NCBI RefSeq assembly: GCF_016714285.1
Contig: NZ_JADJNN010000009.1
Location: 124,001-188,000, forward strand
DNA from: Nannocystis sp.
GTDB lineage: Bacteria; Myxococcota_A; Polyangia; Nannocystales; Nannocystaceae
Direction of reading: 5' to 3'
Length of the DNA stretch: 64,000 nucleotides
Numbering within the stretch: position 1 is the first letter of the stretch; each line of letters starts with the position of its first letter. The notes under the pieces are model-generated. The model searched no databases, was not told the DNA's origin, and was given only the letters and a program-made list of their open reading frames with translations. Shown piece after piece: positions 19,646 through 27,920 of the stretch. Made by a program: the position numbers and the translations under genes.

Positions 19646-21151
19646 CTACAGCTCGCCGTCGCGAGGCCACCACAGCAGCACGAGCGCGAAGGTGGTGAGG
19701 CCGCAGGCGGAGAACACAGCCGGGGCGCGCGCGGGGGCGAGGGCCGCGGTCACGGCGGCGAGCAGGAAGATCAGGGCGGGGGCGGCGAACTGGCGGCGGA
19801 AGGTCAGGGCGGTCACGGCCGAGCAGGTCGCCATGATCAGGAGGTCGACGGCGAGGGTGTTTGGCGGCGGGGTGGCGTGGGCGAGGCCGAAGAGGCGGTG
19901 CGCGAGCACGGCGACGAGCGCGAGCAGGACGGCGCCGATCAATTGTCGGTTGGCGCGGTTCTGCTTGAGGCTGCGCCAGAAGCCGGCGACCAGCGCGGAG
20001 AGCAGGACCAGGACCGCGATCATGAAGACCACGAGGTCGCGCGGGGTGAGCTGAGAGGGGGCGGCGTCGGGGCGGAGGAACACGTAGGTGTCGACGCCGA
20101 GGGCGATGACGAGGAGGCCGACCGTGACGACGCGGCGCTGGCGACGACCGACGCGGAGGTCGTCCTCGGGGTCGCGGGTGTGCTCTCGCTCGAGCGCGGC
20201 GAGCAGGGCGTCCATGTCGGGCCAGCGGTCGGCCGGGGCGCGGGCGAGGCCGCGGAGCAGCGCGGCGAGCAGGGCCGGCGGGAGCTCGTTGGCGGGCGGT
20301 GCTTCCGGCGGCGCGGTGAGGCGGTCGGCCAGCTCCGGGATGCTGCTGGCCGGGAATGGTGGCTGTCCGAAGAGACAGGTGTAGAGGGTGACGCAGAAGC
20401 TGAACTGGTCGCTGCGGGCGTCGCCGCGCTGGCCGGTGAATTGCTCGGGGGCCATGAAGGCGGGGGTGCCGGCGAAGCCGCGGCGCTCGCCTGGTTCGGC
20501 CTTGCCGGCGACGAGGCGGGCGAGGCCGAAGTCGACGACGCGGACGCGGCCGTCGTCGCCGACGAGGATGTTGTCGGGCTTGAAGTCGCCGTGGACGATG
20601 CCGATCGCGTGGGCGGCAGCGAGGCCACGGCCGGCCTGGAGGAGCACGCCGAGCAGGGTCCGCCAGCTGCGCGGGGCCTGGCGGGCCCAGGCGCCGAGCG
20701 GGGCGCCCTGGACGTGCTCCATCACCAGCAGCAGCTCGCCGGCGTGCTCGCGCAGCTCGTGCAACTGGACCACGTTGGGGTGCGAGAGGCGGGCGAGGGC
20801 GCGGGCCTCTTCGCGGAGCTCGGCGCTGTCCCAGGGGACGGCGTCGGCGAGGCGCTTGACGGCGACGGTGCGGTCCAGGGCCAAGTCGCGGGCGGCGTGG
20901 ACCGTGCTGGTCGCGCCGGCGCCGATCTTGCCGAGGATCACCAGCTCGCCGACGCGGGTGCCTTCGGACATGTCCGTGGGGACAGGTTCAGAGGTGGCCG
21001 GCGGTGGTGGTCGGTCGTGGGCGAGCAGGCGGGCGAGGGCGTCGTGCAGGGCCGGGTCGTCCAGGCCGGCGAGCAGCGCCGCGCGGCCGGCCGCGTCCAG
21101 CGGGGCGGCCTCGTCGAAGCAGGCGGCGAGGCGGGCGGGGTCGACGGGCAC
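19646..21151 (-). CDS. Membrane Ser/Thr protein kinase
   Basis: About 501 residues from GTG 21151 (ATG 21229 also in frame). A Hanks-type kinase domain runs from about residue 65 to 330: GKIGAGATSTVHAARDLALDRTVAVKRL (P-loop and catalytic Lys), catalytic loop HGDFKPDN in place of HRDLKPEN, DFGLARL, GTPAFMAPEQF (activation segment) and SDQFSFCVTLYTCLFG. The C-terminal 170 residues hold five hydrophobic helices instead of an extracellular sensor. As first gene of a run with an ABC ATPase and permease it may control that transporter by phosphorylation; this is inferred from position only. The peptide PVPTD near residue 60 is encoded by a GGGGACAGG-type element also found in the next gene. Confidence 0.9.
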   Translation of the reverse strand: MPVDPARLAACFDEAAPLDAAGRAALLAGLDDPALHDALARLLAHDRPPPPATSEPVPTDMSEGTRVGELVILGKIGAGATSTVHAARDLALDRTVAVKRLADAVPWDSAELREEARALARLSHPNVVQLHELREHAGELLLVMEHVQGAPLGAWARQAPRSWRTLLGVLLQAGRGLAAAHAIGIVHGDFKPDNILVGDDGRVRVVDFGLARLVAGKAEPGERRGFAGTPAFMAPEQFTGQRGDARSDQFSFCVTLYTCLFGQPPFPASSIPELADRLTAPPEAPPANELPPALLAALLRGLARAPADRWPDMDALLAALEREHTRDPEDDLRVGRRQRRVVTVGLLVIALGVDTYVFLRPDAAPSQLTPRDLVVFMIAVLVLLSALVAGFWRSLKQNRANRQLIGAVLLALVAVLAHRLFGLAHATPPPNTLAVDLLIMATCSAVTALTFRRQFAAPALIFLLAAVTAALAPARAPAVFSACGLTTFALVLLWWPRDGEL

Positions 21152-21363
21152 GGCGGTGGTTATGGCACGGGCGGCGGGGGTCGTGGGGCGGCGGGAGTAT
21201 GATGATTGTCGGGGTCGGGCGGCGGCCACGCGGGGAATGTTGGTACTTTGATATCGGGGCGACCCCGATGTCGTGAGGATCGACGACCCGACGCCGGAGC
21301 TGCGGCGCTTCGTGGGCCGTGATCGCGCTCGCCGGGGCGGTCCGGGTCGGGGTAGAGTGGCGC

Positions 21364-22065
21364 ATGGCCGACGAGAAGCCCGTGAGTGTGTCGAAGGTGG
21401 TGGCGGGGCTCGGCGGGGCGCTGCTGATCGCGGCGTTCTTCCTGCCGATGGTCAGCGAGGAGGGCCGCGGGGAGGTGCGCCGCGAGATGTCCGGGGCTCG
21501 GGGGCTGCGCGCGCAGATCGAGTCGTCGCGCGAGATGGCCGCGGTGCAGCCGCTGGTCGAGCCGGCGCTGCAGGCGATGGAGGCGTTCATCGAGACGCCG
21601 AGCCTGCTCAAGCTCTCGGGGCTGGCCGCGGCGTCGACCGAGCTGCTCGGCACGGCGGCGGACCTCGGGGTCGACAAGGCGGACGAGATGCGGCTCGCGG
21701 CGCGGCTGCTGTCGCTGGCGCGGGTGAGCCTGTGGTTGCTGCCGCTGGCCGGGCTGGTGCAGCTGCTGGTGCCGGCGATCTCGCGGCTGCGCGGGTATGC
21801 TGGCGTGGGTCGGCTGCTGGCGCGCTTCTTCTTCGGGCTGGTGTTCGCGCTGGTGGCGATGGTGCCGCTGGCCGGGGTGTCGGAGGCGCAGCGGCCGTTC
21901 ATCGGCCCGGCCGTGTGGTCGCTGTTGACGGGCTCGGTGCTGATGATGGGTGCGAGCGTGGCCGGTGTGACCCTGCGCAACTGGTGGATGGTGGTGCTCG
22001 GTGACGTCGTGATCCTGTTCGGCGTCGTGGGTGGGCTCGTCAGCCTGGCCCAGGCGCTGCGCTGA
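21364..22065 (+). CDS. Membrane protein of unknown function
   Basis: 233 residues, start ATG 21364 (the frame opens at 21319). One transmembrane helix at residues 10-30 is followed by a 90-residue soluble amphipathic region (MSGARGLRAQIESSREMAA...), then four more helices separated by short loops. The topology suggests an inner-membrane protein with one periplasmic domain. No family is recognised. It converges with the spermidine-synthase-like gene; the two stops are 11 nt apart. Confidence 0.7.
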   Translation: MADEKPVSVSKVVAGLGGALLIAAFFLPMVSEEGRGEVRREMSGARGLRAQIESSREMAAVQPLVEPALQAMEAFIETPSLLKLSGLAAASTELLGTAADLGVDKADEMRLAARLLSLARVSLWLLPLAGLVQLLVPAISRLRGYAGVGRLLARFFFGLVFALVAMVPLAGVSEAQRPFIGPAVWSLLTGSVLMMGASVAGVTLRNWWMVVLGDVVILFGVVGGLVSLAQALR

Positions 22066-22075
22066 CGCTGGCGCT

Positions 22076-24974
22076 TCAGGGTTGCGCCGGCGTCGGCTGC
22101 GGGAAGCGGGTCTGGGCGTCGCGCAGGGCGGCCTCGAAGCGGGCGCGGTCGCCGGTGCTCTGGAGGTGGCGCAGCCAGGCCTCGTGCACGCGGGGCTCGT
22201 CGGGGGTGCGGGCCAGCATGCGCGGGAGCACGAGCTCGGCGAGGGTCGGGACCCTGGCGAGGGCGTAGAGCGGGCCGCGGGCGGGGGCGAAGCCGGGGTC
22301 GGCCTCGTAGGCCTGGACGAGCAGCTCGGCGGCGGCGGCCGGGAGCGCGGCGAGCTCGGTGATCGGCGCCGCGGGCCAGCTCGGCGCGCAGGTAGAGGTC
22401 GGCGGCGGCGGTGTAGCTGCGCACGCCGGCCTGCAGCTCGCGGGTCGGCGCGCCGGCGAGGAGCACGGTCGGCTCGGGCGGGCGCAGGGGCAGCAGCGAC
22501 TCGAGGTTGCGGGCGCCGAGCTCGGGGTCGTCGAGGTAGGCGGTGGCGGGGGCGTCGAACAGGACGCGCGGGCGCAGGTCGGTGTTGCGCGGGCCCTCGC
22601 CGGCCCAGTCGCGCAGGGCTGTCCCATCGGCCAGGTAGGAGGCGAGCAGGTCGCGGAGGTCGAGGGTGGCGCCGGGGGTCGCGGCGAGGGCATCGAGGGT
22701 CTCGCGGCGCAGGCGGAGGGCGGGCGCGTCGGGGGTCGGGACGCGACCGACGAGCGCGAGCGAGGGGGTGCGGGTGTTGTAGATGCCGAGGAAGGCGTGG
22801 ACCTCGGGGAACACGGCGAGGTAGGTGCGGACGACGGTGCGCAGCTCGTCGGGGCCGAGCTGGTAGAGCGGGAGCCACTGGCAGAACACGGCGCCGGGGC
22901 GCAGGTGGTCGCGGACGGCGGCGAAGTGCTCCTCGGCGTAGAGCGAGCCGGCGCCGTCCTGGCCGGGGTGGAACAGGTCGGCGAGGGCGAGGTCGTAGCT
23001 GGTCTGGCTGGCGACCACGAAGCGGCGGGCGTCCGCGGCGTACAGGGCGGTGTTCGGGCGGGTCGCGAGGTCGTGGTTGATCGCGGCGAAGCGCGGGAGG
23101 ACCGTGAGCAGCTCGGGGACCAGCTCGACGCCGTCGGCCTGCGCCGGGCTCATGCGCAGCGCGGCGCCCATGGTCGCGCCGGTGCCGATGCCGAGGAACA
23201 TGGCCTTTGGGACAGCCCCGTCCGTGGTCGGTGGCGCGCTGGCGGCGGCCAGCATGCTGCACAGCTGGCCCATGCGGTGCTCGCCGAAGCTGAAGGCGCC
23301 GCCCATCTTGAAGTGCTTGCCGACCTGCAGGCGGCGCAGCGGCGGGGCCTTGACCGCCGGAGTGCCGGGCTCCTGGCGCTCGCTGACGAGGACCAGGCCG
23401 TGCAGGGTCTCGTGCTGCTCGAGCGTGGTCCAGCCGGGCTCGCTGGCGAGGAGGGCGAGCGAGCGGGGGCCGGCAGTGGTGAGGGCGACCAGCGCGAGCG
23501 CGCCGCCGACGAGCAGCGCGGGGTGGAAGCGGCGGTAGTAGCCGAACAGGCCGAACAGGCCGAGGTAGAGGTAGAGGACGGCGTAGAGCGCGTCGGCGTA
23601 GCCGGCCCGGGGGATCGCGTAGAGGCCGAAGAGGAAGGGGGCCAGCGCGCCGCCGAGGGTGTTGAGCGCGTAGGCCCGGCCGACGCCGCGGCCGGCGGCG
23701 ACGAGCAGGCCGGTGACGTGGGCGAACAGGGCGCCCATGACCAGGGTGGCGGGGAGGAACACGAGGGCGGCGATCGCGAGCTCGGCCGCGACGGCGCGGG
23801 CGAGGCTCGAGTGGTCCGGGGCGAGGGCGGCGAGCAGGTCCGGGGAGGCGTGCAGGACCAGCGCGGCGGGGACGACGAGGGCGGCGAGGCTGGCGAGCAG
23901 GGCGAGGGTGACGCCCGCGGGCCGGCCCGCGAGCGCGCGGGCGGCGAGGCGCTGGTAGATCGCGGCGCCGAGGGCGTTGCCGATCAGGAACACGGCCAGG
24001 ATGTTGGCGAAGGTGTAGACCGTGTTCTCGAGGTTCTGCGCGAGCACCTGGACACCGACGACCTCGAGGCCGACCGCCGCGAGGCCGCTGCCGAAGGTGA
24101 GCGCGAACAGCAGCCAGGGCTCGCGCAGGAGGTCGGGGTCGGGGTCCCGGCTGGTGTCGATGACGGATGGCTTTGGGGACAGGTCCGTGGGGACAGGATG
24201 GGCTGGCTGTTGGGACAGGTCCGTGGGGACAGGATGGGCTGGCTGTTGGGACAGGTCCGTGGGGACAGGATGGGCTGGCTGTTGGGACAGGTCCGTGGGG
24301 ACAGGCTGGGCTGGCCGCGGGGACAGGTCGCGGCCGGCGGCCCAGTGGTGGGCGAGGGCGGCGGCGGCCAGGCCGAGGGCGGCGGGGACGAGGGCGCCGA
24401 GGGCGTAGCCGAGGGCGGGCAGGACCAGGTAGACGGCGAGCAGCACGCCCGCGGTGGCGCCGGCGGTGTTGGCCGCGTAGAGGCGGCCGAGGCCGCGGGG
24501 GTCGGCGTCGTCGGCGAGGGCGCGGCGGCGGGCGACGACGAGGGCGGCCAGGGTGGCGCCGAGGCAGACGGTGCCGGGCAGGAGGACGAGGGTGGCGACC
24601 AGGACGGCGACGACGAGGCTGGCGCCCTGGTCGCCCGCGGTGATCGGTCCGAGCAGCGGCGGGAGCGAGCGGGACAGGGCGTGCAGGAGGAAGGGCGAGG
24701 CGACGGCGAAGCCGGCGGCGACGAGCTCGAGGGTGACGAACAGGCGGACAGGGTTGTGCGAGGTCTCGGCGCGGCGGTGGAGGGCGGCGGCGCCGAGGGC
24801 CATGCCGCCGAAGAAGCCGGCGAGGGTGGCGAGCACGCCGACGGTCTCGCTGCCGAGGGCGAGGGTGAGGAGCCGGGTCCACAGCAGCTCGTAGCCGAGA
24901 GCGGCGGCGCCGGAGAGGAAGAAGGCGAGCAGCAGGAGCGCGTCGCTGGTCTTTTCGCGGGTCGGCGAGGTCAT
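22076..24974 (-). pseudogene. Membrane-bound spermidine-synthase-like protein (fused MFS-like/SAM-dependent), one frameshift
   Basis: The N-terminal half has two blocks of about six membrane helices (LLLAFFLSGAAALGYELLWTRLL is the hallmark of fused MFS/spermidine synthases). The blocks are separated by a loop built of 12-residue repeats. The C-terminal half is a Rossmann methyltransferase-like domain: MFLGIGTGATMGAALRMSPAQADGVELVPE, ADARRFVVASQTSYDLALADLFHPGQDGAGSLYAEEHF and CQWLPLYQL. Such proteins make polyamine or related adducts, but the exact reaction is unknown. Near 22370 one base appears missing. The real C terminus continues in another frame (APITELAALPAAAAELLVQAYE) to the stop at 22076. 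The start ATG 24974 sits in a 41-bp duplication. Confidence 0.85.
24176..24330 (-). repeat. 36-bp in-frame tandem repeat (4.3 copies)
   Basis: Units begin with GGGACAG at 24176, 24212, 24248, 24284 and 24320, exactly 36 bp apart, and are nearly identical. On the coding strand each encodes LSQQPAHPVPTD, giving a Pro-rich loop between two membrane blocks of the spermidine-synthase-like protein. Each unit contains two CCTGTCCCC-type words; related copies occur at 20968-20986 in the kinase gene and, as an inverted pair, at 59517-59548. Confidence 0.9.
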
Positions 24975-25031
24975 GCGGCGCTGCGACGATCGGTGCTGTG
25001 GGTCGGCGAGGTCATGCGGCGCTGCGAGGAT
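24961..25031 (-). repeat. 41-bp-period duplication over a start codon; 14-codon upstream frame
   Basis: Bases 24961-24990 recur at 25002-25031 with one mismatch. Both copies contain the minus-strand ATG and its first codons ATG ACC TCG CCG ACC. Because 41 is not a multiple of 3, the upstream copy (ATG 25015) starts a different frame of 14 codons that ends in TGA overlapping the main ATG as ATGA. This is an arrangement typical of translational coupling. Confidence 0.75.
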
Positions 25032-25123
25032 ACACGCGAGCCCCGCCCGCATGGGTTGCGCGCGTGGCAATTGCGCGAGTGTTCTCACTTGCAACGACGT
25101 GGGGCACGTCTACCATCGGCCGC

Positions 25124-27343
25124 GTGAAGATCGCTGTCATCGGTGGTGGTCCTGCGGGGCTGTACTTCAGCCTGTTGATGAAGAAGGCGCGGCCGGCCTG
25201 CGAGGTCACGGTCGTCGAGCGCAACCGTGCCGACGACACCTTCGGCTGGGGCGTGGTGTTCTCGAACGAGACGCTGGGCCACTTCCGGGAGGCCGACGCG
25301 GAGAGCTTCCGCCAGATCACCGAGGCCTTCGCGCGCTGGGACAACATCGACACCTATTTCAAGGGCGAGGTGATCCGCTCGGGCGGGCACGGCTTCTGCG
25401 GCATCGCCCGCCGGCGCCTGCTGCAGATCCTTCAGGAGCGCTGCGTGGAGCTCGGGGTGCGGCTCGAGTTCCTGCGCGAGAGCGAGGCGCTGGCCGAGTT
25501 CGCGGGGTACGACCTCGTCGTCGCGGCTGACGGGATCAACAGCAAGATCCGCACGGCCCACGAGGACGTGTTCCAGCCGACGATCGAGCCGGGCAAGGCG
25601 CGCTTCATCTGGCTCGGCACGACCCGCCGCTTCGAGGCCTTCACCTTCATTATTCGCGACAGCGAGCACGGGCTGTTTCAGGTCCACGCGTACCCCTTCG
25701 ACGCCGAGACCAGCACCTTCATCGTCGAGACCGACGCGGAGACCTGGCGGCGCGCGGGGCTCGACGCGGCGAGCGTGGAGGACAGCGTCGCGTACCTCGA
25801 GGCGCTGTTCGCCCCGGAGCTGCAGGGCCACCGCCTGATGACCAACAAGTCGGCGTGGATCTGCTTTCGCACGATCTCGTGCAAGACCTGGTGGCACGGC
25901 AACACGGTGCTGATCGGCGACGCGGCGCACACGGCCCACTTCTCGATCGGCTCGGGGACCAAGTTGGCGATGGAGGACGCGATCGCGCTGGTCGCCGCGT
26001 TGGAGCGCCACCCCGGCGAGGTGCCGGCGGCGCTGGCCGACTATCACGAGGGCCGCTGGCTCGATGTGGCCAAGCTGCAGCGGGCGGCCCGGGTGAGCCA
26101 GGCGTGGTTCGAGGACATCTCGCGCTACAAGCACATGGCGCCGGAGCAGCTGGTGCTGAGCATGATGACGCGCAGCAAGCGGGTGACCCACGGCAACCTG
26201 CGCGTGCGCGACGCGGGCTACGTGGCAGGGGTCGACCGCTGGTTCGCGGCCCAGGCCGGCGCGAGCGCGGGGCCGCCGATGTTCGCGCCGTTTCGCCTGC
26301 GTGAATTGACCCTGCACAATCGCGTGGTGGTGTCGCCGATGTGCCAGTATTCGGCGGCGGAGGGGCTGATCAACGATTGGCACCTGGTGCACCTCGGCGG
26401 GCTGGCGCTCGGCGGGGCGGGGCTGGTGATGACGGAGATGACGGACGTGTCGCCGACCGGGCGCATCACGCCGGGCTGCGCCGGGCTGTACGCGCCGGAG
26501 CACGCGGCGGCGTGGCGGCGGGTGGTGGAGTTCGTGCACACGCGCTCGGCGGCGAAGATCGGGGTGCAGATCGGCCACGCGGGGCGCAAGGGGGCGACGC
26601 AGAACCAGTGGGACCGGCCGGACCTGCCGCTGGCGAGCGCGCAGGCGTGGGAGCTGCTGGCGCCGTCGCCGATCGCGTGGGCGCCGGGCTTCGCCACGCC
26701 GCGGGCGATGGACGAGGCCGACATGGCGCGGGTGCTCGCGGACTTCGTGCGCACGACGGAGCTGGCGGCGGAGGCGGGCTTCGACCTGCTCGAGCTGCAC
26801 ATGGCCCACGGATATCTGCTGTCGAGCTTCATCTCGCCGCTCAGCAACAAGCGCGAGGACGAGTACGGCGGCGATCTGGCCGGGCGCATGCGCTTCCCGC
26901 TGCGGGTGTTCGCGGCGGTGCGGGCGGCGTGGCCGGCGGCGCGGCCGATGTCGGTGCGGATCTCGGCGACCGACTGGATCGATGGCGGATTGACGGGCGA
27001 CGACGCGGTCGAGGTCGCGCGCATGCTGCAGGCGGCGGGCGCCGACCTGATCGATGTGTCTACGGGGCAGACCTCGCCGGAGGGGCGGCCGGTGTATGGC
27101 CGCATGTTCCAGACCCAGTTCAGCGACCAGATCCGCAATACGCTGGGGATCGCCACGATCGCGGTCGGGAACATCAGCGACTGGGATCAGGTCAATACGA
27201 TCGTGGCCTCGGGGCGGGCCGACCTGTGCGCGCTGGCCCGGCCGCACCTGCTCGACCCGCACTTCACGCTGCGGGCGGCGCTCGAGCAGGGATATCGCGG
27301 GCCCGGGGTGGTGTGGCCGCCGCAGTATCTGGCGGCGCGGTAG
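25124..27343 (+). CDS. Fused FAD monooxygenase / old-yellow-enzyme reductase (anthraniloyl-CoA or salicylyl-CoA 5-hydroxylase type)
   Basis: 739 residues. The GTG start at 25124 gives MKIAVIGGGPAGLYFSLLMKK, the dinucleotide fold of a group A flavoprotein monooxygenase. DG and GD motifs follow (VVAADGINSKIR, LIGDAAHTAHFSIGSGTKLAMEDA). From about residue 385 there is a complete NADH:flavin oxidoreductase TIM barrel (FAPFRLRELTLHNRVVVSPMCQYSA, HAGRKG, LHMAHGYLLSSFISPLSNKR and the FMN-phosphate site). This exact fusion is known from 2-aminobenzoyl-CoA monooxygenase/reductase and salicylyl-CoA 5-hydroxylase, which dearomatise or hydroxylate aryl-CoA. The substrate here is inferred only. No other aromatic-degradation genes are adjacent. 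It is followed 8 nt later by the YkgJ-like gene. Confidence 0.9.
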   Translation: MKIAVIGGGPAGLYFSLLMKKARPACEVTVVERNRADDTFGWGVVFSNETLGHFREADAESFRQITEAFARWDNIDTYFKGEVIRSGGHGFCGIARRRLLQILQERCVELGVRLEFLRESEALAEFAGYDLVVAADGINSKIRTAHEDVFQPTIEPGKARFIWLGTTRRFEAFTFIIRDSEHGLFQVHAYPFDAETSTFIVETDAETWRRAGLDAASVEDSVAYLEALFAPELQGHRLMTNKSAWICFRTISCKTWWHGNTVLIGDAAHTAHFSIGSGTKLAMEDAIALVAALERHPGEVPAALADYHEGRWLDVAKLQRAARVSQAWFEDISRYKHMAPEQLVLSMMTRSKRVTHGNLRVRDAGYVAGVDRWFAAQAGASAGPPMFAPFRLRELTLHNRVVVSPMCQYSAAEGLINDWHLVHLGGLALGGAGLVMTEMTDVSPTGRITPGCAGLYAPEHAAAWRRVVEFVHTRSAAKIGVQIGHAGRKGATQNQWDRPDLPLASAQAWELLAPSPIAWAPGFATPRAMDEADMARVLADFVRTTELAAEAGFDLLELHMAHGYLLSSFISPLSNKREDEYGGDLAGRMRFPLRVFAAVRAAWPAARPMSVRISATDWIDGGLTGDDAVEVARMLQAAGADLIDVSTGQTSPEGRPVYGRMFQTQFSDQIRNTLGIATIAVGNISDWDQVNTIVASGRADLCALARPHLLDPHFTLRAALEQGYRGPGVVWPPQYLAAR

Positions 27344-27351
27344 GCACTGCG

Positions 27352-27837
27352 ATGGACCCGCTCTCGCGCCTGTGCACGAGCTGCGGCCTGTGCTGCGACG
27401 GCAATCTCTTCACGCAGGTGCCTCTGTTGGCCGACGAGGTCGCCCTGCTCAGGCGCCGCGGGCTGCCGCTGCTCGCCCGCGGCGATCGCCTGCCCGTGGT
27501 GGAGCAGCGCTGCGCGGCGCTGGCGGGGAACTGCTGCACGATCTACGACGAGCGTCCGCAGGGCTGTCGCGGCTATCGCTGCATGTTGCACGCGGCGCTG
27601 GCGGCCGACGAGGTCGGGCTCGAAGAGGCGCTGGCGGTGGTCGTGCAGACGCAGGCGCTGCTGGGCGCGCTGGCGGACGCCTTGCCGCCGGGCCATGGTG
27701 CGCCCCTGCGGCGGGCGCGGGTGGAGGCTCGCGCGGGCACGCTGACGGCGTCCGCCAGCGCGGCCGTGGGCGCAGCGGCGCGCCAGATCGGCCGCCACTT
27801 CGATCGCGAGGCCGGCCGCGTGGCGACGACCGGGTGA
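27352..27837 (+). CDS. YkgJ-type cysteine-cluster protein
   Basis: 161 residues with a single zinc/iron-chelating (YkgJ) domain: LCTSCGLCCDGNLF at residues 6-19, then CAALAGNCCTIYDERPQGCRGYRCMLH, giving eight cysteines in the standard CxxCGxCC ... CC ... C ... C spacing. Such proteins are thought to bind Fe-S or zinc, but no reaction is established. It starts 8 nt after the stop of the fused monooxygenase gene, so the two are probably co-transcribed, and it might serve that enzyme's metal or redox needs (inference). The C-terminal 60 residues are Ala-rich helix. Confidence 0.85.
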   Translation: MDPLSRLCTSCGLCCDGNLFTQVPLLADEVALLRRRGLPLLARGDRLPVVEQRCAALAGNCCTIYDERPQGCRGYRCMLHAALAADEVGLEEALAVVVQTQALLGALADALPPGHGAPLRRARVEARAGTLTASASAAVGAAARQIGRHFDREAGRVATTG

Positions 27838-27920
27838 TCCGGCGCGGTCGCGTGCTGATCGGCGCGGCCCGCGGGCGCGGGGATCGGTTAGGATGCGGCG
27901 TTCTCTCGTGGAGGTTGGTG

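Noticed and set aside
22359..25127. Long plus-strand open frame (over 900 codons) opposite the spermidine-synthase-like gene
   Set aside because: It is an antisense shadow caused by very high GC; the product is low-complexity Glu/Gly/Ala/Arg, while the minus strand shows clear membrane helices and methyltransferase motifs.
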